NCBI RefSeq assembly: GCF_002954665.1
Contig: NZ_MSCM01000002.1
Span: forward strand, 108,173-172,172
Length of the DNA: 64,000 nucleotides
Origin: Polaribacter glomeratus
GTDB lineage: Bacteria > Bacteroidota > Bacteroidia > Flavobacteriales > Flavobacteriaceae
Direction: 5' to 3'
Shown here: positions 43,893 through 53,830 of the stretch, in pieces
How positions within the stretch are numbered: the first letter of the stretch is position 1
How the letters are laid out: every line of letters begins with the position of its first letter
Made by a program: the position numbers and the translations under genes
The notes under the pieces: model-generated
What the model saw: only the letters and a program-made list of their open reading frames with translations
Databases searched by the model: none
Told to the model about the DNA's origin: nothing

Positions 43893-45155
43893 TTAAACTA
43901 AAAAATCAAATAATTCTGGTTTATCATTTAAATAAACGCCAAAGAAATTTCTTTCTTTCATTTTAACGATTAAAGGTTCTAAATCTTTTGCTGATTTTAA
44001 TTCTAAACCAACAACCGCAGAACCATTAACTCGATTACTTTTCTTGGTATATTCAAAATGCGTAATATCGTCACTTGGCCCTAAAATCTCTGCTACAAAT
44101 TCTTTTAAAGCTCCTGCTCTTTGCGGAAATTTAATAATAAAATAGTGTTTTAGATTTGCATATAATAAGGCTCTTTCTTTAATTTCTGCTGTTCTTGTAA
44201 TGTCATTATTACTACCGCTAACAATACAGACTACATTTTTCCCTTTAATTTCATCAGCAAAAAAATCTAATGCAGAAATACTTAAAGCACCTGCAGGCTC
44301 CACAACAATAGCATCTTTATTATACAAATCTAAAATTGTCTGACAGGTTTTACCTTCGGGAACCGTAATCATATCGTGTAAACGTTGCTCACAAATTGCA
44401 AAATTTAAATCGCCTACTTTTTTAACGGCAGCGCCATCTACAAAAGAATCTATATTTTCTAAAGCTGTAACTTTTTTATTTTTGATGGATGTTAGCATCG
44501 ACGGCGCCCCTTCTGGCTCTACCCCAATTATCTTTGTTTCTGGTGATAATTCTTTAAAAACCCCACACAATCCAGATGATAAACCACCACCTCCAACAGC
44601 TACAAACAGGTAATCAATTTTTTCGGTTGTTTGATTTAAAATTTCTAAACCAACCGTAGCCTGACCTTCAATTACTTTTTCGTCATTAAAAGGGTGAATA
44701 AACGTCTTGTTTTTAGAATTGCATTCTAAAGTTGCTGCGTTAAAAGCATCATCAAAAGTATCGCCTTCAATTACTACCTCCACAAAGTCTTCACCAAACA
44801 TTTTTACCTGGTCTATTTTCTGATTTGGAGTTGGTAAAGGCATAAAAATAGTGCCTTTTATTTTTAATAATTTACAAGATAAAGCAACACCTTGCGCATG
44901 ATTTCCTGCACTAGCACAAACAATTCCTCGTTGTTTTTCATCCAAAGTTAAAGAAGAAATTTTATTATAAGCGCCTCTAATTTTATAAGAACGAACTACT
45001 TGTAAATCTTCTCTTTTAAATAAAATAGTGGACTGAAACTCTTTAGACAGATTTTGGTTCTGAATTAATGGCGTAACATAAGCAACGTCTTTTAAATTTA
45101 AAGCAGCTTGTTTAATGTTTTCTAAACTAGGAAAATAAATATCTTGGGTTTTCAT
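43893..45155 (-). CDS. ilvA: Threonine ammonia-lyase (threonine dehydratase)
   Basis: The 420-residue PLP enzyme makes 2-oxobutyrate from threonine, the entry to isoleucine. The PLP lysine is in SYKIRGAYNKI, the glycine-rich phosphate loop is VAVGGGGLSSGLCG, and the C-terminal about 90 residues (LKHYFIIKFPQRAGALKEFVAEILGPSDDITHFEY) form a single ACT-like regulatory domain, as in the shorter IlvA proteins. It is the last gene of the ilvD-ilvB-ilvN-ilvC-ilvA unit, 75 bases after ilvC, with a hairpin between them. Threonine comes from the thr operon further along. Confidence 0.94.
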   Translation of the reverse strand: MKTQDIYFPSLENIKQAALNLKDVAYVTPLIQNQNLSKEFQSTILFKREDLQVVRSYKIRGAYNKISSLTLDEKQRGIVCASAGNHAQGVALSCKLLKIKGTIFMPLPTPNQKIDQVKMFGEDFVEVVIEGDTFDDAFNAATLECNSKNKTFIHPFNDEKVIEGQATVGLEILNQTTEKIDYLFVAVGGGGLSSGLCGVFKELSPETKIIGVEPEGAPSMLTSIKNKKVTALENIDSFVDGAAVKKVGDLNFAICEQRLHDMITVPEGKTCQTILDLYNKDAIVVEPAGALSISALDFFADEIKGKNVVCIVSGSNNDITRTAEIKERALLYANLKHYFIIKFPQRAGALKEFVAEILGPSDDITHFEYTKKSNRVNGSAVVGLELKSAKDLEPLIVKMKERNFFGVYLNDKPELFDFLV

Positions 45156-45172
45156 TATTTGGATATAAAAGT

Positions 45173-45205
45173 AAAACCTGTCAGGCTTTAAAATCTGACA
45201 GGTTT
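45173..45205 (-). terminator. Hairpin between ilvC and ilvA
   Basis: AAACCTGTCAG and CTGACAGGTTT (45195-45205) form an 11-bp stem. The T-run on the minus strand is short (TTTTACTTTT), so it may be a partial terminator or an mRNA-processing hairpin that lowers ilvA expression. Confidence 0.5.
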
Positions 45206-45230
45206 CTATAAAAGTTAAAATCTTTATGAA

Positions 45231-46706
45231 TTATGCAGATTTTATTACTTGCATTGCTGTCATAGAAGCTCTTAATCTTTCTCCTACTTTTTCTACCGGA
45301 TGATTTCTAATAATGCTGTTAATTCTAATTAATTCTTTATTATCAACATCATTCGAATTTGTAAATTTCTGACCAATAACATTCGTTTTTACAGTTTTCA
45401 TAAAATCTGTTAACAAAGGCTTACAAGCATGATCAAATAAATAGCAACCATATTCTGCAGTATCAGAAATTACACGATTCATTTCGTATAATTTTTTACG
45501 TGCAATTGTGTTTGCAATTAATGGCGTTTCGTGCAAAGATTCATAATAAGCAGAAGCGGCAATTATACCAGATTCTGTCATTGCTTCAAAAGCTAATTCT
45601 ACACCCGCTCTTACAAAAGCAACTAATAAAGTACCGTGGTCAAAATATTCTTGTTCAGAAATTTCTTTGTCGGTAACTTGTTGTTTTTCAAAAGCAGTAT
45701 TTCCTGTTGCAGCTCTCCAAGTTAATAAGTTTTTATCATCATTTGCCCAATCTTCCATCATGGTTTTAGAGAAATGACCTGTCATAATATCATCCATATG
45801 TTTTTGAAACAACGGACGCATAATGTCTTTTAATTCTTCTGATATTCTAAAAGCTTCTACTTTTGCAGGATTAGACAATCTGTCCATCATGTTGGTAATT
45901 CCTCCATGTTTTAAAGCCTCTGTTACAGTTTCCCAACCATACTGAATTAATTTAGCCGCGTAACCTGGTTCTATTCCTTCTTCTACCATTTTATCAAAAG
46001 ATAAAATTGCACCTGTTTGTAACAAACCACATAAAATAGTTTGTTCGCCCATTAAATCAGATTTTACTTCCGCAACAAAAGAAGATTCTAACACTCCTGC
46101 TCTATGTCCTCCAGTTGCAACTGCATATGCTTTTGCTTCTGCCCAACCTTTTCCTTGCGGATCATTTTCTGGATGCACTGCAGTTAATGTTGGCACACCA
46201 AATCCTCTTTTATATTCTTCACGAACTTCAGATCCTGGGCATTTAGGCGCTACCATAATTACCGTTAAATCTTCACGAATTTTCATCCCTTCTTCAACAA
46301 TATTAAAACCATGAGAATAGCTTAATGTTGCTCCTTTTTTTAACAAAGGCATAATTGTATTTACAACATTTGTATGTTGTTTATCTGGTGTTAAATTGAT
46401 TACTAAATCTGCAGATGGCAATAATTCTTCATAAGTTCCAACAGTAAATCCGTTAGAAGTTGCATTTATATACGATTCTCTTTTTTGTTCTATTGCTGCT
46501 TTTCTTAGCGTATAAGAAATGTCTAAACCAGAATCTCTCATGTTTAAACCTTGGTTTAAACCTTGCGCTCCACAACCCACAATTACAATTTTCTTCCCTA
46601 ATAATGCATTTACGCCGTCTTCAAACTCTGAAGCATCCATAAATCTACATTTTCCTAACTGCTCTAATTTTTCTCTTAATGTTAATGTGTTGAAATAATT
46701 TGACAT
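45231..46706 (-). CDS. ilvC: Ketol-acid reductoisomerase (long, class II form)
   Basis: The 491-residue enzyme does the second common step of valine and isoleucine synthesis, isomerising and reducing 2-acetolactate with NADPH and Mg2+. The Rossmann loop is [20 protein letters not shown], then [18 protein letters not shown]. Its length is that of the duplicated E. coli/plant-type class II enzymes, not the about 330-residue class I form. The duplicated C-terminal domains contain [21 protein letters not shown] and related repeats. It follows ilvN by 122 bases. Confidence 0.96.
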   Translation of the reverse strand: MSNYFNTLTLREKLEQLGKCRFMDASEFEDGVNALLGKKIVIVGCGAQGLNQGLNMRDSGLDISYTLRKAAIEQKRESYINATSNGFTVGTYEELLPSADLVINLTPDKQHTNVVNTIMPLLKKGATLSYSHGFNIVEEGMKIREDLTVIMVAPKCPGSEVREEYKRGFGVPTLTAVHPENDPQGKGWAEAKAYAVATGGHRAGVLESSFVAEVKSDLMGEQTILCGLLQTGAILSFDKMVEEGIEPGYAAKLIQYGWETVTEALKHGGITNMMDRLSNPAKVEAFRISEELKDIMRPLFQKHMDDIMTGHFSKTMMEDWANDDKNLLTWRAATGNTAFEKQQVTDKEISEQEYFDHGTLLVAFVRAGVELAFEAMTESGIIAASAYYESLHETPLIANTIARKKLYEMNRVISDTAEYGCYLFDHACKPLLTDFMKTVKTNVIGQKFTNSNDVDNKELIRINSIIRNHPVEKVGERLRASMTAMQVIKSA

Positions 46707-46828
46707 TGTTTTTATTTTTGTTTGATGATTTTAGACTAAAGATTGTAGAAAGAAGAAGAAAGACAAACCGTACTATATTAGATATTTATGCTGTCTCTTC
46801 TCCTTATTCTCTTTTCTTTGACCTGTAT

Positions 46829-47359
46829 TTAGTTGTTGAATGATTCTAATAATGTTGTTATTTTCATTTCGTCTTTTGTAACAGCAATTCGTCCTGAACG
46901 TGTAAATTGCATAATACCAAAAACACTTAATTCATCGTATAATTGATCTATTTCTTCTTTTTTTCCTGATTTTTCAATCACAAAAAACTCTTTATTTACC
47001 GTAACAATTCTTGCGTTACTATCTTTTATAATATTTTGAATATTACGTTCTTCAAATAATAAATTAGATCTGAATTTAAACATACAAGATTGCTGGTAAA
47101 TGGTTTCGTCATCTGTATGATAAAACGCTTTAATTACCTCTACTTGTTTGTCAATCTGACCAATAATTTTTTTCATGTTTACTTCTGTCATATTTACAAC
47201 AATCGTAAATCTAGAAACACCTTCAATTTCTGATGGAGAAGTATTTAAACTCTCTATATTGATGTGTCTTCTCTGGAAAATTGCCGAAATTCTGTTCAAC
47301 AATCCAATATTGTTTTCAGTATAAATTGATACTGTGTATAATTGTTTTTCTGTACTCAT
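46829..47359 (-). CDS. ilvN: Acetolactate synthase small subunit
   Basis: The 176-residue regulatory subunit carries an ACT domain in residues 5-80 (YTVSIYTENNIGLLNRISAIFQRRHINIESLNTSPSE) that in this family binds valine and feeds back on IlvB. A second domain follows (DSNARIVTVNKEFFVIEKSGKKEEIDQLYDEL). It lies between ilvB and ilvC with about 100-base spacers on both sides. Confidence 0.94.
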   Translation of the reverse strand: MSTEKQLYTVSIYTENNIGLLNRISAIFQRRHINIESLNTSPSEIEGVSRFTIVVNMTEVNMKKIIGQIDKQVEVIKAFYHTDDETIYQQSCMFKFRSNLLFEERNIQNIIKDSNARIVTVNKEFFVIEKSGKKEEIDQLYDELSVFGIMQFTRSGRIAVTKDEMKITTLLESFNN

Positions 47360-47459
47360 GTTTTTAAAAGATTTTGGGAGAAAGATGATATAAAGTAGGC
47401 ATTACTACTTCTCTAAAACTATCTTTTTTCTTTATTCTATTGTCTATCCTCTTAAATTA

Positions 47460-49193
47460 TTACTCTAACCTTATATCAGAAACACTTGCTCCTGAAGGAA
47501 CCATCGGAAATACATTTCCTTCTTTTTCTACACGCACTTCTAAAAAATAAGCTTCTTTACTTGCCATCATTTCTGCAACCGCTTCTGCCAATTCTTCTCG
47601 TTTGGTAACTTTTCTTGCTTTGATATAATATCCTTCTGCAATTGCTACAAAATTAGGGTTTACCATTTCTGTAGAGGCATATCGTTTGTCAAAAAACAGT
47701 TGTTGCCATTGACGCACCATTCCTAAAAATTCGTTATTTAAAACAACAATTTTCACGGCCGCTTTTTGCTGAAAAATAGTACCTAATTCTTGAATGGTCA
47801 TTTGGTAACCTCCATCACCAGAAATAGAAACAACTTCACGCTCTGGAGCCGCCATTTTAGCGCCAATTGCAGCTGGCAATCCAAAGCCCATGGTTCCTAA
47901 TCCGCCAGAAGTAATATTACTTTTTGTTTTATTAAATTCAGCATATCTACACGCAATCATTTGGTGCTGACCAACATCCGTTACAATTGCAGCTTCTCCT
48001 TTACTTTGAATGTTAATTTCTTTTATAACCTCACCCATCGTTAAACCTTCTTTGGTAGGATATAAATCTTCTTTAATTACTTTTTCATATTCAATAGCAT
48101 ACAAATCTTTAAATTGCTGATGCCATTCTGGGTGCGAATTTTCATTTAATAATGGCAATAATAACTCTAAACTCGCTTTTGCATCACCTAAAACAGCAAC
48201 ATCCGTTTTTACGTTTTTATCTACTTCTGCTGCATCAATTTCAAAGTGAATTACTTTTGCTTGTTTTGCGTATGTGCTTAAACTACCAGTAACTCTATCG
48301 TCAAAACGCATGCCTATTGCAATTAAAACATCGCACTCGTTTGTTAACTTATTTGGTGCATAATTACCGTGCATTCCTAACATACCAACATTTAATGGGT
48401 GTGAAGTTGGCAAAGCAGAAGCACCTAAAATTGTCCATGCAGCAGGAATTCCAGCTTTTTCAACAACTGCTTTTAGTTGCTCTTCCGCTTCACTTAAAAT
48501 GATTCCTTGACCCCAAACAATAAATGGTTTTTTTGCAGCATTAATGATTTTTGCTGCTGCTTCAACAGTAGAAATATCTGTTTTAGGAATAGGAAAATAG
48601 CTTCTTACTTTTGTACATTTTTCGTACACAAAATCAAATTCTTCAAACTGAGCATCTTTTGTAATATCAACCAAAACAGGTCCTGGTCTTCCACTTTTAG
48701 CGATGTAAAAAGCTTTTGCAATTGCAGCAGGAATTTGAGAAGCTTTGGTTACTTGACAGTTCCATTTTGTTACTGGCGTAGAAATACCAACAATATCCGT
48801 TTCTTGAAACGCATCACTTCCTAATAAGTGAGAAGGAACCTGACCTGTAATACAGACCATTGGTGTTGAATCTATTTGTGCATCTGCAATACCTGTAATT
48901 AAGTTTGTTGCTCCTGGACCAGAAGTTGCAATAGCAACCCCAACTTTACCAGAAATTCTTGCAAATCCTTGCGCAGAATGCGTTGCGCCCTGTTCGTGTC
49001 GCGTTAAAACATGGTGTATTTGGTCTTTGTATTTATATAATTCGTCGTATACTGGCATGATTGCTCCTCCAGGATATCCATAAATTATTTTTACACCTTC
49101 TGCTATTAAACATCTTACAATTGCCTCGCTACCAGAAATTCTTTCTGTAACTTTTGTTGCTACTTCTGTGTTTTTTATGGTTACTGTTTCCAT
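47460..49193 (-). CDS. ilvB: Acetolactate synthase large subunit
   Basis: The 577-residue ThDP enzyme condenses two pyruvates, or pyruvate and 2-oxobutyrate. The catalytic Glu is in RHEQGATH at residues about 64-71, the FAD region follows, and the ThDP-binding motif GDGGYQMTIQELGTIFQQKAAVKIVVLNN lies near residue 455-485. YPGGAIMPVYDELY is the usual start of the N-terminal domain. It is the second gene of the operon, 104 bases after ilvD. Confidence 0.96.
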   Translation of the reverse strand: METVTIKNTEVATKVTERISGSEAIVRCLIAEGVKIIYGYPGGAIMPVYDELYKYKDQIHHVLTRHEQGATHSAQGFARISGKVGVAIATSGPGATNLITGIADAQIDSTPMVCITGQVPSHLLGSDAFQETDIVGISTPVTKWNCQVTKASQIPAAIAKAFYIAKSGRPGPVLVDITKDAQFEEFDFVYEKCTKVRSYFPIPKTDISTVEAAAKIINAAKKPFIVWGQGIILSEAEEQLKAVVEKAGIPAAWTILGASALPTSHPLNVGMLGMHGNYAPNKLTNECDVLIAIGMRFDDRVTGSLSTYAKQAKVIHFEIDAAEVDKNVKTDVAVLGDAKASLELLLPLLNENSHPEWHQQFKDLYAIEYEKVIKEDLYPTKEGLTMGEVIKEINIQSKGEAAIVTDVGQHQMIACRYAEFNKTKSNITSGGLGTMGFGLPAAIGAKMAAPEREVVSISGDGGYQMTIQELGTIFQQKAAVKIVVLNNEFLGMVRQWQQLFFDKRYASTEMVNPNFVAIAEGYYIKARKVTKREELAEAVAEMMASKEAYFLEVRVEKEGNVFPMVPSGASVSDIRLE

Positions 49194-49297
49194 GCTTTCT
49201 TATTTAGATTAAAGAATAAAGATTTATAGAATAAGGATAAACATTTTCTATACTCTCTTTTTTCTTGGCTCTTATTTCTTGTTTCTTAATTTTTATT

Positions 49298-50974
49298 TTA
49301 TAAATCTGTAACACATCCTTTAGATGCTGATGCTACAATTTTTGCGTATTTGTATAAAATTCCTTTTGTATGCTTTAAAGCTGGTGCTATCCATTTTGCT
49401 TTTCTTTCTGCTATTTCTTCATCAGAAATTAAAACATTAATAGAATTGTCTTCTGCACTAATTCTAATAATATCACCCGTTTTTAAAATCCCGATAGTTC
49501 CTCCAGATTGTGCTTCTGGTGTAATATGACCCACTACAAAACCATGTGTTCCTCCAGAAAAACGACCATCCGTAATTAATGCGACAGACTTCCCTAAACC
49601 TGCTCCCATAATTAACGAGGTTGGTTTTAACATTTCTGGCATTCCTGGTCCACCTTTTGGCCCAACATATCTTATTACAACAACATCGCCTCTTTCTACT
49701 TCGCCATTTGCAATTCCTGTATTTGCAGCTTGTTCACCGTCATAAACCACTGCTTTTCCTTCAAACAATAAACCTTCGTTTCCAGAAATTTTTGCGACAG
49801 CTCCTTCGGTTGCAAGGTTTCCATAAATTATTTGAATGTTTCCTGATGATTTTAATGCTTTATCCTTCGGATAAATAACATCTTGTTCATCAAATTCCAT
49901 CGCTTTTACATTTGCTAAATTTTCTGCTAATGTTTTACCCGTAACCGTCATACAATCACCGTGCAAATAACCTTCTTGCAATAAATATTTCATAATTGCT
50001 GGCGTACCTCCAACTCCATGAACATCTTCCATTAAGTATTTTCCTGATGGTTTTAAATCTGCAATTAACGGCGTTCTATCACTTACTTTTTGAAAATCTT
50101 CTAGGGTAAATTCGATATCCGCAGCATGCGCAATTGCTAAAAAGTGCAATACTGCATTTGTAGATCCACCCAATGCATTTACAATTGCGATTGCGTTTTC
50201 TAACGATTTTTTAGAAATAATATCTAAAGGTTTTAAATCTAATTCTAATAAGTTTTTAATCGCCAAAGCGGTTCTTTCTGCTTCGGATAATTTATTAGGG
50301 TTTTCTGCAGGAATTGATGAGTTGTAAGGCAATGCAAAACCCATACATTCAATAGCAGAAGCCATTGTATTTGCTGTGTACATTCCGCCACAAGCACCCG
50401 CTCCTGGAATTGCTCTTTTTATGATTTCTCTATATTCTTCTTCTTCAATTTCTCCAGCCATTTTTTGACCTAAAGCTTCAAAAGCAGAAACAATATTTAA
50501 TTTTTTCCCTTTGTAATTTCCTGATGCTGTTGAACCACCATACATCATAATTGATGGACGATTTAAACGCAACATTGCAATTACTGCGCCTGGCATATTT
50601 TTATCACAACCAACTACAGAAACCAATGCATCATAACTTTGTGCATTCATAACTGTCTCTATAGAATCTGCAATAATATCTCTAGAAACTAGCGAATAAT
50701 TCATCCCTGAAGTTCCCATAGAAATTCCATCAGAAACACCTATTGTATTGAATCCTAGACCAACTAAACCTGCAATTTTTGTTTCAATCTTTACTTCTGC
50801 AGCCAAATTATTTAAGTGCATATTACAAGGGTTACCATCATAACCTGTACTTGCAATACCAACTTGAGCTTTGCTCATATCTTCATCCGTTAAACCTACG
50901 GCATACAACATTGCTTGCGATGCTGGCTGAGATTCATCTTGTGTTAATCTTTTGCTATGTTTATTTAATTCCAT
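49298..50974 (-). CDS. ilvD: Dihydroxy-acid dehydratase
   Basis: The 558-residue iron-sulfur enzyme removes water from dihydroxy acids to give the 2-oxo acid precursors of valine and isoleucine. The cluster cysteines sit in GCDKNMPG and [18 protein letters not shown] and the C-terminal [20 protein letters not shown] blocks are also clear. I chose the ATG at 50974; a TTG upstream is in frame but outside the conserved start. It is the first structural gene after the proposed attenuator (51135-51266). Confidence 0.96.
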   Translation of the reverse strand: MELNKHSKRLTQDESQPASQAMLYAVGLTDEDMSKAQVGIASTGYDGNPCNMHLNNLAAEVKIETKIAGLVGLGFNTIGVSDGISMGTSGMNYSLVSRDIIADSIETVMNAQSYDALVSVVGCDKNMPGAVIAMLRLNRPSIMMYGGSTASGNYKGKKLNIVSAFEALGQKMAGEIEEEEYREIIKRAIPGAGACGGMYTANTMASAIECMGFALPYNSSIPAENPNKLSEAERTALAIKNLLELDLKPLDIISKKSLENAIAIVNALGGSTNAVLHFLAIAHAADIEFTLEDFQKVSDRTPLIADLKPSGKYLMEDVHGVGGTPAIMKYLLQEGYLHGDCMTVTGKTLAENLANVKAMEFDEQDVIYPKDKALKSSGNIQIIYGNLATEGAVAKISGNEGLLFEGKAVVYDGEQAANTGIANGEVERGDVVVIRYVGPKGGPGMPEMLKPTSLIMGAGLGKSVALITDGRFSGGTHGFVVGHITPEAQSGGTIGILKTGDIIRISAEDNSINVLISDEEIAERKAKWIAPALKHTKGILYKYAKIVASASKGCVTDL

Positions 50975-51146
50975 GTATCTATTCTTCAATTCGTTGTCTA
51001 AATTAGGCTATTTGGCTATTTTTACTGAATAAAGTTCAATGAGACTCTTTAAATTCAGGCATTAAAAAAAACATCTAAACCACTGTTTATTAACTATTTA
51101 AATCTACTTAATTATGACACTCAATCTTTGAAATAAAATCAAAAAA

Positions 51147-51170
51147 AACCTTCCGTTTATCAGGAAGGTT
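51147..51170 (-). terminator. Terminator arm of the ilv attenuator
   Basis: An 8-bp stem (AACCTTCC / GGAAGGTT) with an 8-base loop runs directly into T8 on the minus strand. It could also simply end leuA-leuB, but the leader peptide in front and the competing AGGAAG arm favour regulation. Confidence 0.85.
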
Positions 51171-51203
51171 CTATTTAAATTAAAAATAAATATCACTTCC
51201 TTA

Positions 51204-51266
51204 TCATGTCGTACTAATTACGATGACATCTAGAATAAAAATAATATTTACTAACTGTTTTTTCAT
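51204..51266 (-). CDS. Leader peptide of the ilv operon
   Basis: The 20-codon frame MKKQLVNIIFILDVIVISTT ends with TGA at 51204. Ten of twenty residues are Ile, Leu or Val, including II, IL and VIVI runs, the amino acids made by the operon that follows. It is too short for normal gene finders. Its position directly before a terminator and ilvD supports a regulatory leader, like ilvL in enterobacteria. No clear promoter box was found between leuB and the leader. Confidence 0.75.
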   Translation of the reverse strand: MKKQLVNIIFILDVIVISTT

Positions 51267-51279
51267 CAATTAAATGTTG

Positions 51280-51301
51280 AGGATTTATAATTATAAATCC
51301 T
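51280..51301. repeat. Perfect 22-base palindrome between leuB and the ilv leader
   Basis: The arm AGGATTTATAA is followed at once by its exact complement TTATAAATCCT. It lies 7 bases after the leuB stop. There is no T-run on the minus strand, so it may be an operator or an RNA-processing hairpin. Confidence 0.55.
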
Positions 51302-51308
51302 AATTTTT

Positions 51309-52430
51309 TTATATAATGGTACTTTGTCCCATATGAATATTTTGAAAATTCATATTACTATCTTCTTGATTTGCAATGTAATCAGCAATAAAATCTCCTA
51401 CTTTTGCCGTAGATGCTGCATATTGATTTTTGCCTTTAATATCTTGCGTTGTAATACCTAAAGCTAAAGATTTCTCTACAGCTCGCACTATTGCATCTGC
51501 TTCTTCACGCAAACCTAAATGCTCTAAAAGCATTGCTGCGGATAAAATTGACCCTAACGGATTTGCAATATCTTTACCTTTTGCTTGCGTGTATGAACCA
51601 TGTATTGGTTCAAATAACGCACATTTATCTCCAATTGAAGATGAAGCTAACAAACCAATAGAACCCGCAAAAACGCTAGCTTCAGCAGAAATTATATCGC
51701 CAAATAAATTTTCTGTAAGAATAACGTCAAACTGTGTTGGATTTAAAACTAATTGCATTGCGGCGTTATCTACAAACATAAAATTTAGTTCTACATTTGA
51801 ATATTCTTTAGCGATTTCGGTAACTGTCTTTCTCCATAAACGAGAAGTTTCTAAAACATTTGCTTTATCAATTAAAGTTACTTTTTTTCTTCTGTCTTGT
51901 GCTGCTTTAAACGCTAAATGTGTAACCCTTGAAATCTCTTCGTAGGTGTATGAACAAACGTCAGAAGCAGTTTTACCATCTTCACTTATTTCTTTATTTC
52001 CAAAATAAATTCCGCCAGTAAGTTCTCTAAAAATAACAATATCAGTTCCTGAAATTACTTCTTTTTTTAGAGGCGAATTTTTAATTAACTTGTCGTACGA
52101 CTTTACTGGTCTTATGTTACAAAACAAACCTAGTTCTCTTCGCAATCGAAACAAACCCTGCTCTGGCCTTACTTTTGCTGATGGATCATTATCGTATTTA
52201 AGTTCGCCAATTGCACCAAATAAAATAGCATCTGCTTTTTTACAAATTTTAATAGTTGCATCTGGTAAGGGGTTTCCTGTTGCTTCAATAGCACAAGCGC
52301 CCATTTGAGCTTCTTTGTATAAAAAAATATGGTCATAAACTTCTGCAACTGCATTTAAAGCTTTTTTTGCTTGTGCGGTTACTTCTGGTCCAATACCATC
52401 TCCTGGAATTACGGCAATTGTTAATTTCAT
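51309..52430 (-). CDS. leuB: 3-isopropylmalate dehydrogenase
   Basis: The 373-residue enzyme oxidises and decarboxylates 3-isopropylmalate in leucine synthesis. Conserved blocks are IAVIPGDGIGPEV, the substrate loop RPEQGLFRLRRELGLFCNIRP, the catalytic Tyr/Lys/Asp region (RELTGGIYFG, VTLIDKANVLETSRLWRK, the Mg-binding VDNAAMQLV), and EPIHGSYTQAKGKDIANP. A short tail after residue 350 (NQEDSNMNFQNIHMGQ) is not part of the usual domain. It lies 93 bases after leuA. Confidence 0.94.
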   Translation of the reverse strand: MKLTIAVIPGDGIGPEVTAQAKKALNAVAEVYDHIFLYKEAQMGACAIEATGNPLPDATIKICKKADAILFGAIGELKYDNDPSAKVRPEQGLFRLRRELGLFCNIRPVKSYDKLIKNSPLKKEVISGTDIVIFRELTGGIYFGNKEISEDGKTASDVCSYTYEEISRVTHLAFKAAQDRRKKVTLIDKANVLETSRLWRKTVTEIAKEYSNVELNFMFVDNAAMQLVLNPTQFDVILTENLFGDIISAEASVFAGSIGLLASSSIGDKCALFEPIHGSYTQAKGKDIANPLGSILSAAMLLEHLGLREEADAIVRAVEKSLALGITTQDIKGKNQYAASTAKVGDFIADYIANQEDSNMNFQNIHMGQSTII

Positions 52431-52523
52431 TATATCTGATAATTAAAACTTATCTCATTGAAAGATAGAAGTTAAATCAAAAGTAATATAACTATTACTG
52501 AAGACAAAATTTCTTTCGTATTT

Positions 52524-53702
52524 TTATGCCATTACTATTTTAGAGATTTTATTCACTACTTTCATAATAGCGTGAATATCATCATCTTTTATTTCTTTTT
52601 GTTTATCAGCAAACTCTAAAAAAGAAGTATAAGCAACATCTAACTGTACTTTAGTTAGCTCATACCCTATTTTTTTTGCTCTATAAGCCAACGCAGCTCT
52701 TCCGCTTCTTGCAGTTAAAATAATTGCACTTTCTGTAACCCCAACATCTTCAGGATCCATAATTTCGTAAGTTTCTCTGTTTTTAATAACGCCGTCTTGG
52801 TGAATTCCAGAACTATGTGCAAATGCATTTGCACCAACAATTGCTTTGTTTGGTTGTACAGGCATTCCCATACTTTCACGCACTAAAATACTTGTGTCGT
52901 ACAATAACTTTGTATTAATACTTGTTTCAAGGTTTAAATATGGATGTTGCTTAAGCACCATTACCACTTCTTCTAAAGCGGTATTTCCTGCACGTTCTCC
53001 AATTCCGTTAATAGTACATTCAATTTGACGAGCACCATTTATAACACCAGCAATTGAGTTTGCAGTTGCCATTCCTAAATCATTATGACAATGACAAGAA
53101 AGAATTACTTTTTCAATCCCTTTTACGTTTTCACGTAAATATTTCATTTTTGCGCCATATTCTTCTGGCAAACAATAACCAGTAGTATCAGGAATATTTA
53201 AAACAGTCGCACCTGCTTTTATCACTGCTTCACAAACTCTTGCTAAGAACTCATTATCTGTTCTACCAGCATCCTCTGCATAAAATTCTACATCTTCTAC
53301 AAAACTTTTTGAATAGGAAACTGCTTTTACTGCACGCTCTATAACAGCTTCTCTGGTTGAGTTAAATTTGAATTTTATGTGCGAATCACTGGTACCAATA
53401 CCTGTGTGAATTCTTGGATACTTTGCAAATTTCAGCGCTTCTGCAGCAACTTTTATATCATTTTCTACAGCTCTAGTTAAACCACAAACTGTTGCATTTT
53501 TAATAATTTTGGCAATTTCAGAAACCGATTTAAAATCTCCCGGACTTGAAACAGGAAAACCTGCTTCGATAACATTTACTCCTAGTAAATCTAACCTTTC
53601 TGCTATAACCAATTTTTGCTTAGTATCTAACTTACAACCAGGCACTTGTTCACCATCTCTTAAAGTTGTATCAAAAATTTGAACTTTATTATCTTGCATC
53701 AT
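52524..53702 (-). CDS. leuA: 2-isopropylmalate synthase, short form
   Basis: The 392-residue protein joins acetyl-CoA and 2-oxoisovalerate, the first step to leucine. The HMGL-like barrel motifs are [14 protein letters not shown], the metal-binding HCHNDLGMA, and GIGERAGNT; the connecting domain has [12 protein letters not shown]. The C-terminal LeuA regulatory domain that binds leucine (about 120 residues in E. coli LeuA) is missing. I use the ATG at 53702 (a second ATG follows at once); an upstream TTG lies within a TACTTTTG promoter box at 53730-53737. Citramalate or related synthases are possible alternatives, but leuB is next to it. Confidence 0.9.
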   Translation of the reverse strand: MMQDNKVQIFDTTLRDGEQVPGCKLDTKQKLVIAERLDLLGVNVIEAGFPVSSPGDFKSVSEIAKIIKNATVCGLTRAVENDIKVAAEALKFAKYPRIHTGIGTSDSHIKFKFNSTREAVIERAVKAVSYSKSFVEDVEFYAEDAGRTDNEFLARVCEAVIKAGATVLNIPDTTGYCLPEEYGAKMKYLRENVKGIEKVILSCHCHNDLGMATANSIAGVINGARQIECTINGIGERAGNTALEEVVMVLKQHPYLNLETSINTKLLYDTSILVRESMGMPVQPNKAIVGANAFAHSSGIHQDGVIKNRETYEIMDPEDVGVTESAIILTARSGRAALAYRAKKIGYELTKVQLDVAYTSFLEFADKQKEIKDDDIHAIMKVVNKISKIVMA

Positions 53703-53729
53703 TTTGTAAAGATTATCTTTATATTTAAT

Positions 53730-53737
53730 CAAAAGTA
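53730..53737 (-). promoter_or_regulatory. -7 box (TACTTTTG) of leuA-leuB
   Basis: On the minus strand TACTTTTG matches TAnnTTTG and ends 27 bases before the leuA ATG. Confidence 0.5.
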
Positions 53738-53830
53738 TCTATTGCATTTTCAATAAATACTTTTATATTGCATCTTGCACGATTTCTAATAGCATTTTTA
53801 AAAATACAATTAATTAATTACCAGTACATT

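Larger units (their letters stand above)
51135..51266 (-). promoter_or_regulatory. Proposed attenuator of the ilv operon
   Basis: Read on the minus strand, an Ile/Leu/Val-rich leader peptide (51266-51204) is followed by a terminator hairpin: AACCTTCC and GGAAGGTT (51170-51147) with T8 after it. Just behind the leader stop the sequence AGGAAG (near 51200) can pair with CTTCCT of the terminator's first arm, which would prevent the terminator. A small hairpin around the leader's last codons (ATGT...ACAT with CGTA/TACG inside) could be the pause structure. This is the full set of parts of ribosome-mediated attenuation. The downstream genes make valine and isoleucine. Confidence 0.75.

Noticed and set aside
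53703..53732. Upstream TTG start of leuA
   Set aside because: It coincides with a TACTTTTG promoter box; the two ATG codons at 53702 and 53699 fit the family start.
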